Source: Acidobacteriota bacterium
GTDB lineage: Bacteria > Acidobacteriota > UBA6911 > RPQK01
Length of the DNA stretch: 34,064 nt
Assembly (NCBI GenBank): GCA_003819755.1
Contig: RPQK01000003.1
Location: 1-34,064 of the forward strand
Reading direction: 5' to 3'
Part shown: one piece after another, positions 29,321-34,064 of the stretch
Layout of the letters: each line of letters begins with the position of its first letter
Position numbering within the stretch: the first letter of the stretch is position 1
Program-made: the position numbers and the translations under genes
Notes under the pieces: generated by a model
The model's database searches: none
Told to the model about the DNA's origin: nothing
What the model saw: only the letters and a program-made list of their open reading frames with translations

Positions 29321-29462
29321 GGGATGGTTGCTGACGGGGCGCTAGTAACGCCCTGAAAGACCGGAAGGACCGGAAGGACCAGAAGGACATGAAGGACATT
29401 TGTGTCTTTCTGGTCTTTCAGGTTTCTCAGGTCGTTACAAACGCCCCTTAACCAACCATCCA
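29321..29462. repeat. Long composite hairpin with GACCGGAAG units and unique outer stem
   Basis: Outer ggatggttgctgacggggcg-ctagtaacgccctga pairs with the reverse complement of tcaggtcgttacaaacgccccttaaccaaccatcc; inner gaccggaaggaccggaaggaccagaaggac. Confidence 0.9.
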
Positions 29463-29483
29463 GCCCTTTACACGTTCAAGCTC

Positions 29484-31175
29484 ATGAGGCCTCTTGACTG
29501 GGTCGTACTAGTTGCCTTCCTGCTCTTTTCCGTCGTGTTCGGCATTCGCCGGGGTCGGGGGACCCGCGACATCCGGGCTTACATGCTCGCCAACAAGAGC
29601 ATGCCCTGGTATGCAGTCGCGCTCTCGATCATGGCTACCCAGGCCAGCGCCATCACTTTTGTCTCGACGACCGGGCTGGCGTACGCCGATGGAATGCGCT
29701 TTGTGCAATTCTACTTCGGCCTCCCGATAGCGATGGTCCTCCTCTCGATCTTCGCCGTCCCAATCTTCCATCGCCTTAATGTCTACACGGCCTATGAGTA
29801 CCTGGAACAGCGGTTTGACCTGAAGACCCGGGTGTTGACGTCCGTGATTTTTCTGGTCTCGCGCGGGCTGGCCACCAGCCTCTCGCTCTATGCCCCCGCC
29901 CTGATCCTCTCGGTCGTCCTGGGGTGGGACGTGCGTCTCACGATCTGGCTCATCGGACTCCTCGTCATCCTCTACACGACGCTGGGCGGGGTGGTCGGTG
30001 TGAACTGGAACGACTTTCAACAGTTCATCGTCATCATGGGCTCGATGTTCGTGGCACTGGTCATGATCATCCACCTGCTACCCAACGATGTTTCCTTCGG
30101 GGAAGCCTTGTCGGTCGCGGGGGTGATGGGCCGTTTAAACGCCGTTGATTTCTCCTTCGACTGGCAGAATCGGTACAACTTCTGGTCGGGCCTGATCGGC
30201 GGCCTTTTCCTCGCCCTGGCTTACTTCGGAACCGATCAGTCCCAGGTGCAGCGCTACCTGACCGCCCGCTCGGTGGCGCAGAGCCGTATAGGACTCTTGT
30301 TTAATGGCCTCGCCAAGGTCCCAATGCAGTTCTTCATCCTGTTTGTCGGCGCCATGGTCTTTGTCTTCTACCAGTTCAACCCGGGGCCGATTTTCTTCAA
30401 CCCCATAGAGGAACAACGGATCACCACGAGCTCACTGGCACAAGAGTATGAGCGGGTTCAGGTCGAATACCGAGAGGCGCAAGCGGCAAAAGGAGAAAGG
30501 ATACGAAATTGGCTCGCGGTATCCAGGCTCGACAATCCTGCCGCAGAAAGCCGCGCCCGGACCGAACTGCAGGCTGCCGACCAAAAGGCGCGCCAATTGC
30601 GGAGCGAAGCTCTGGGCCTGATGAAGCAGAATGACCCTGCCGCCGACACGAACGATACGAACTATGTCTTCCTGACGTTCGTGATCCGATACCTTCCCGC
30701 CGGATTAGTCGGGTTAATCATCGTCGTCATTTTTGCCGCCACCATGTCGGCCATTTCATCCGCGTTGAACTCACTGGCCACGAGCAGCATCGTCGACGTG
30801 TATAAAAGGCTGTTGAGGGAAGAGGCTTCGGACAAGCACTACCTGCTCGTCTCCCGCCTGACCACCGTGGGTTGGGGCATCTTTGCGATTCTGGTTTCCG
30901 AGCAGGCCGCGCGGCTCGGCCCATTGATCGAAGCCGTGAACATCCTCGGATCGCTCTTTTACGGCACCGTTCTCGGAGTGTTCATTGTCGCCTTTCTGCT
31001 CAAGCGCGTAAGAGGGACGCCGACCTTCGTCGGCGCGCTGGTCGGTCAAGCCTTCGTCATCTGGCTCTTTCAATACACCACGGTCGCTTACCTCTGGCTG
31101 AACGTTTTTGGGGCTTTGGCCGTGGTGGGGGCAGCGGTGTTGCTCGCATTCCTGACGAGGGGGCGAAAAGTCTGA
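29484..31175 (+). CDS. Sodium:solute symporter (SSS) family protein
   Basis: ATG at 29484 (MRPLDWVVLVAFLLFSVVFGIRRG); SIMATQASAITFVSTTG; YFGTDQSQVQRYLTA; IFAATMSAISSALNSLATSSIVDVYKR. Confidence 0.9.
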   Translation: MRPLDWVVLVAFLLFSVVFGIRRGRGTRDIRAYMLANKSMPWYAVALSIMATQASAITFVSTTGLAYADGMRFVQFYFGLPIAMVLLSIFAVPIFHRLNVYTAYEYLEQRFDLKTRVLTSVIFLVSRGLATSLSLYAPALILSVVLGWDVRLTIWLIGLLVILYTTLGGVVGVNWNDFQQFIVIMGSMFVALVMIIHLLPNDVSFGEALSVAGVMGRLNAVDFSFDWQNRYNFWSGLIGGLFLALAYFGTDQSQVQRYLTARSVAQSRIGLLFNGLAKVPMQFFILFVGAMVFVFYQFNPGPIFFNPIEEQRITTSSLAQEYERVQVEYREAQAAKGERIRNWLAVSRLDNPAAESRARTELQAADQKARQLRSEALGLMKQNDPAADTNDTNYVFLTFVIRYLPAGLVGLIIVVIFAATMSAISSALNSLATSSIVDVYKRLLREEASDKHYLLVSRLTTVGWGIFAILVSEQAARLGPLIEAVNILGSLFYGTVLGVFIVAFLLKRVRGTPTFVGALVGQAFVIWLFQYTTVAYLWLNVFGALAVVGAAVLLAFLTRGRKV

Positions 31176-31179
31176 TTTC

Positions 31180-32079
31180 CTAGATCCTCACCCGGCTGAA
31201 ATCTGACGCGCTGTCGTTGGCTCGAAAGCTCCAGAAGAGAATTCCGGAGTAGCCTTCCCTTTTTGCTTTTCGGACATATTGCGCCGGCTGGATGCCCGTT
31301 CCGGCCGTTGGGGCCTCACCCACGAGGCACGGCCGGTCAAGCGTGCGGATACCCGCCCGAAGGGCGGCGAGCCGGAGACGCAGGCGTCCCAGATACCAGT
31401 GACACTGATAGAGATCGAGCCCAAGGTTGCGCCAGTAGCGAAGCCATTGAGGTCGAGCACTCCCGACGGTGACCGGTTGCCCGGCCTCCTGGTGAATCAT
31501 CTCAGTACATTCGCGGACAAAGGCACGCATCGATTCGAGGTCAACCGAGCTCCCATTTGGTCGCTCGAATCGGCGCACAACCCATTCCGGTTCGTTGATC
31601 AGGTCCCAGGCGAATATCTCAGGACATCTTCCGTACCGGCCAAGAAGCGGGGCAAGGGCGTTCTTCAAAAAGGACTCGCGCCTGGCCGGCTCTGCGACGA
31701 CTTCAGAATGCCCTCCCAGTTGCACCCCCTCAAGGACCGAGCCTTGGCGGCACCAATGGAAATCGAGCAGAACCGGCATGACCTGAACACGGCTCTGTTC
31801 GGCGGTGTGAACCAGCGTGTCGAAGTCCCTAAAAAAGAAATCGTCAAAGCCCATGACATTGCCGGCGCTATCGAACTCCGGCGACGAACGCCCGTCGGCA
31901 AAAACGAAGACGCGAATGACCTTTTTCCCGCCAGTCCCCAGCACGGACTCAATTTCGCTAAACTCGCGATAAAGCTCTTTCTTGGCGCTCGCCAGCCCCC
32001 GGTAGCACCACCCGGAAGTGCCGAAGTCCTGTCCATAGTGCCGCCACGGGTAATTCGCGCCGATGATGAATTCTTTCAT
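31180..32079 (-). CDS. GH5/clan GH-A-like glycosidase
   Basis: MKEFIIGANYPWRHYGQDFG...; FAWDLINEPEW (acid/base), PCLVGEAPTAGTG. Confidence 0.75.
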   Translation of the reverse strand: MKEFIIGANYPWRHYGQDFGTSGWCYRGLASAKKELYREFSEIESVLGTGGKKVIRVFVFADGRSSPEFDSAGNVMGFDDFFFRDFDTLVHTAEQSRVQVMPVLLDFHWCRQGSVLEGVQLGGHSEVVAEPARRESFLKNALAPLLGRYGRCPEIFAWDLINEPEWVVRRFERPNGSSVDLESMRAFVRECTEMIHQEAGQPVTVGSARPQWLRYWRNLGLDLYQCHWYLGRLRLRLAALRAGIRTLDRPCLVGEAPTAGTGIQPAQYVRKAKREGYSGILFWSFRANDSASDFSRVRI

Positions 32080-32082
32080 AGT

Positions 32083-32206
32083 GCGACAGGGACGAACACG
32101 GCCGAACAAGGCCGAAGACGGACAAACACGGACAGGGACACCACCAATTCAGTGCCAGCGCCTCCGTGCGTGTCAGTCCGTGTTCGTCCGTGTCCGTCCC
32201 TGTCGG
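32083..32206. repeat. Inverted repeat, CGAACACGGC/CGGACAAACA family
   Basis: gcgacagggacgaacacggccgaacaaggccgaagacggacaaacacgg / ccgtgttcgtccgtgtccgtccctgtcgg. Confidence 0.85.
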
Positions 32207-33054
32207 TCCATTTCAAGCAAAAACCGCAGTCCCGCCCGACGGCAATCGCCGGGATGCGAATCCCACATTTCGTGTCCGGCGTCTTCAATAACGGTGATCC
32301 TGACGGCCGGATTAAGTTCCAGGATCCGGTCAGTAATCGCCTTGAAAAACGGCAGGCTCCGCTCTCCCTGGAGAAGCAGCGCGGGCACCCGGAGGGCACG
32401 GATGCTGTCCTCCGGGATCACGCTGAACGGGTCGCGGGAAAAGGCAATAGCTTCCCACTCCAGAGAATTGTCAAGCAGGGCCTGTCGGAGGTGGAGAGGG
32501 AACCGATCGTACTGTCCTTCCCCCTGGAAATACGCAATTGTCGATCGCACGGCCGCTTCGCGGTCTTTGCGCAACCAGGCCTTCCTGACCGGCTCCCAGA
32601 GATGCGTCATATGCTCGTCGTAAAGCTGCTGCAGCGAGGGCTCGGAGGTGCGAAGGAGTGGAAGAACGGGTGGCTCGGACAACACGAGCGAGTGGACGAG
32701 CCCCGGCTCCTGGATGGCGAGATACAAGGCGACGTAGGCACCCAGAGAATGAGCCACTATTCGAGCAGGCACGAGCTGAAGGCCGCGCAGCAGGGAAGCA
32801 AGATCCTCCGCCTCGATCGCCACCGAATGATCTTCGCCGCTCCAGGAGTTCAGGTTCGGGTAGTTGTACCGCCGGCTATACGCCAGGGTTTTGAACCGTC
32901 GCGAGAAGGCCTCCACATGCCTGTCCCAACTCCGCACGTCGACAAGAGAGCCATGGACCAGAACCAGGTTCCGTTCAGAAGCGGCGGAGTCGGCGAGCGA
33001 GTAGTGAAAACCGAGGTTTCCAACCCTGAAGAGACGCCAAGCCGTTTCAGCCAT
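32173..33054 (-). CDS. Alpha/beta hydrolase whose C-terminus reads into the repeat
   Basis: LVLVHGSLVDVRSWDRH, IVAHSLGAYVALYLA, VIEDAGHEMW; terminal residues EMDRQGRTRTNTD are encoded by the repeat arm. Start taken at internal Met (33054). Confidence 0.85.
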   Translation of the reverse strand: MAETAWRLFRVGNLGFHYSLADSAASERNLVLVHGSLVDVRSWDRHVEAFSRRFKTLAYSRRYNYPNLNSWSGEDHSVAIEAEDLASLLRGLQLVPARIVAHSLGAYVALYLAIQEPGLVHSLVLSEPPVLPLLRTSEPSLQQLYDEHMTHLWEPVRKAWLRKDREAAVRSTIAYFQGEGQYDRFPLHLRQALLDNSLEWEAIAFSRDPFSVIPEDSIRALRVPALLLQGERSLPFFKAITDRILELNPAVRITVIEDAGHEMWDSHPGDCRRAGLRFLLEMDRQGRTRTNTD

Positions 33055-33118
33055 TCCTTTGATTCCACGTCCTTTCCACCGCACAAAATACGATATCCTG
33101 TTTTAAAGGACCTTGCCT

Positions 33119-33862
33119 ATGCTCAAAATCATGACGCTCAATCTCAATTACCTCGTTGACAAGCACGGAGCCTGGCCTGAAAGGCGTGGTCTTATCGCCC
33201 GAACGATCGAGCAGAACGGGCCGGACATCATCGCCTTCCAGGCCGTCCGTGCCATGGGAGGCGGCTTGACGCAGATCGAGGAGCTGTCTCGCCTGGTGTC
33301 CGGCTATCCCTATCGGGTCTTTATCGCGGCCGTGGAACACGGCGACGGGACGGCGGACGGGTCGGCTTTCCTTTCCCGAGTGCCGTCATCCAGCGTGGAT
33401 TCACTCAGGCTCAGCCTCCCGGACGACCCCGATGATCCAACCCCGCGGGTCCTGCTTCACGGCGTCTTCGTTTTGCAGCAAGGCATTCTGGACCTGCTTA
33501 ATTGCCATTTTTCCTGGATTTCGCCTCAGGCGGTTCGAAGTGTCTCCGAAGTTCTTCCCTACGTTGGCGGCATCAACGGTCCGGTGATGCTGGTCGGCGA
33601 CATGAATTCGACGCCCGAAACCGAGGCGATGAAGAAGCTCGCGCAAGCCGGCTTCATTGATGTCTGGTCGGAGCTCCATCCGGGCGACACCGGGTTTACT
33701 TTCGAAGCCGACAATCCGAGCATTCGGATCGACTACGCCTGGATTAACCCGCTCCTGCAGCCGCTTCTCAAGGGAATCGAGCAAGTCGGGGAACTATCGC
33801 CCCATCCGCCCAGGCTGTCTGACCACCTTGGGCTGGTGGTGACGCTGGAGTTGGCGGCGTAG
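33119..33862 (+). CDS. Endonuclease/exonuclease/phosphatase (EEP) family protein
   Basis: MLKIMTLNLNYLVDKHGAWPERRGLIARTIEQNGPDIIAFQAV..., VMLVGDMNSTPETEAM, RIDYAWIN, LSDHLGLVVTLEL. Confidence 0.85.
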   Translation: MLKIMTLNLNYLVDKHGAWPERRGLIARTIEQNGPDIIAFQAVRAMGGGLTQIEELSRLVSGYPYRVFIAAVEHGDGTADGSAFLSRVPSSSVDSLRLSLPDDPDDPTPRVLLHGVFVLQQGILDLLNCHFSWISPQAVRSVSEVLPYVGGINGPVMLVGDMNSTPETEAMKKLAQAGFIDVWSELHPGDTGFTFEADNPSIRIDYAWINPLLQPLLKGIEQVGELSPHPPRLSDHLGLVVTLELAA

Positions 33863-34005
33863 TGGAGTAACCACGGCCCGGCTCTGCAACTGTTCGGACT
33901 GTTCGCATCCGCCCGTCCTCGCCCCGCCTCCAGCTGACAATGTTATCCACGAATTACACGGCGCGGCGTAGCCGCAACCAAAAACCTGCCCGATGAAGAA
34001 GAAAG

Positions 34006-34064
34006 ACAGAATGTCGAATATCGAATATCGAATGTCGAATGTCGAATGTCGAAGTGAGGAAGAA
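34006..34064. repeat. Heptamer tandem repeat GAATRTC, cut by window edge
   Basis: agaatgtcgaatatcgaatatcgaatgtcgaatgtcgaatgtcgaag. Confidence 0.85.

Noticed and set aside
31279-33159. 626-aa plus-strand ORF
   Set aside because: Antisense to the GH5-like and alpha/beta hydrolase genes, which have recognisable motifs; high-GC shadow ORF.
33940-33962. Solo ttatccacgaattacacgg motif
   Set aside because: Resembles one arm of the 16407 element but no matching second arm is visible before the window ends; kept only as a subfamily edge motif.

Overview
A 34 kb, gene-dense, chromosome-like bacterial window, possibly Acidobacteriota-like (lineage is inference only). I support about 24 protein-coding genes, including a Spy/CpxP-like protein, two GH5-like glycosidases, a CotH/lamin-tail protein, a class A beta-lactamase-like hydrolase, VanZ-LamG, an O-methyltransferase, a Reg_prop/Y_Y_Y-MCP fusion, DUF2911, a B12-binding-type radical SAM protein, HAMP-SpoIIE, 6-phosphofructokinase, MscL, a TPR protein, an Ldh-type oxidoreductase, a PIG-L deacetylase, an SSS symporter, alpha/beta hydrolases and an EEP-family protein. 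No transposase, CRISPR array, rRNA or tRNA was recognised. Two results stand out. (1) The ORF track cuts off a minus-strand thioredoxin-fold gene at an in-frame TGA. Reading through it gives ...VLLDFSAAPM-U-AGCARLDAEVY..., a UxxC redox motif, and a 6-bp stem/5-nt loop sits 16 nt after the TGA in the geometry expected of a bacterial SECIS. This is a likely selenoprotein. (2) At least ten intergenic regions carry long inverted repeats whose arms are made of 7-10 bp tandem units (AGAAGTC, CAAAGGGG, GGGACAGAA, GACCTGAAG, ACACGAATT, CGAACACGGC and others). The unit differs between loci but the architecture is the same, and the elements abut or enter CDS ends. They look like a sequence-diverse family of composite tandem/inverted-repeat elements with no recognisable mobility gene nearby.
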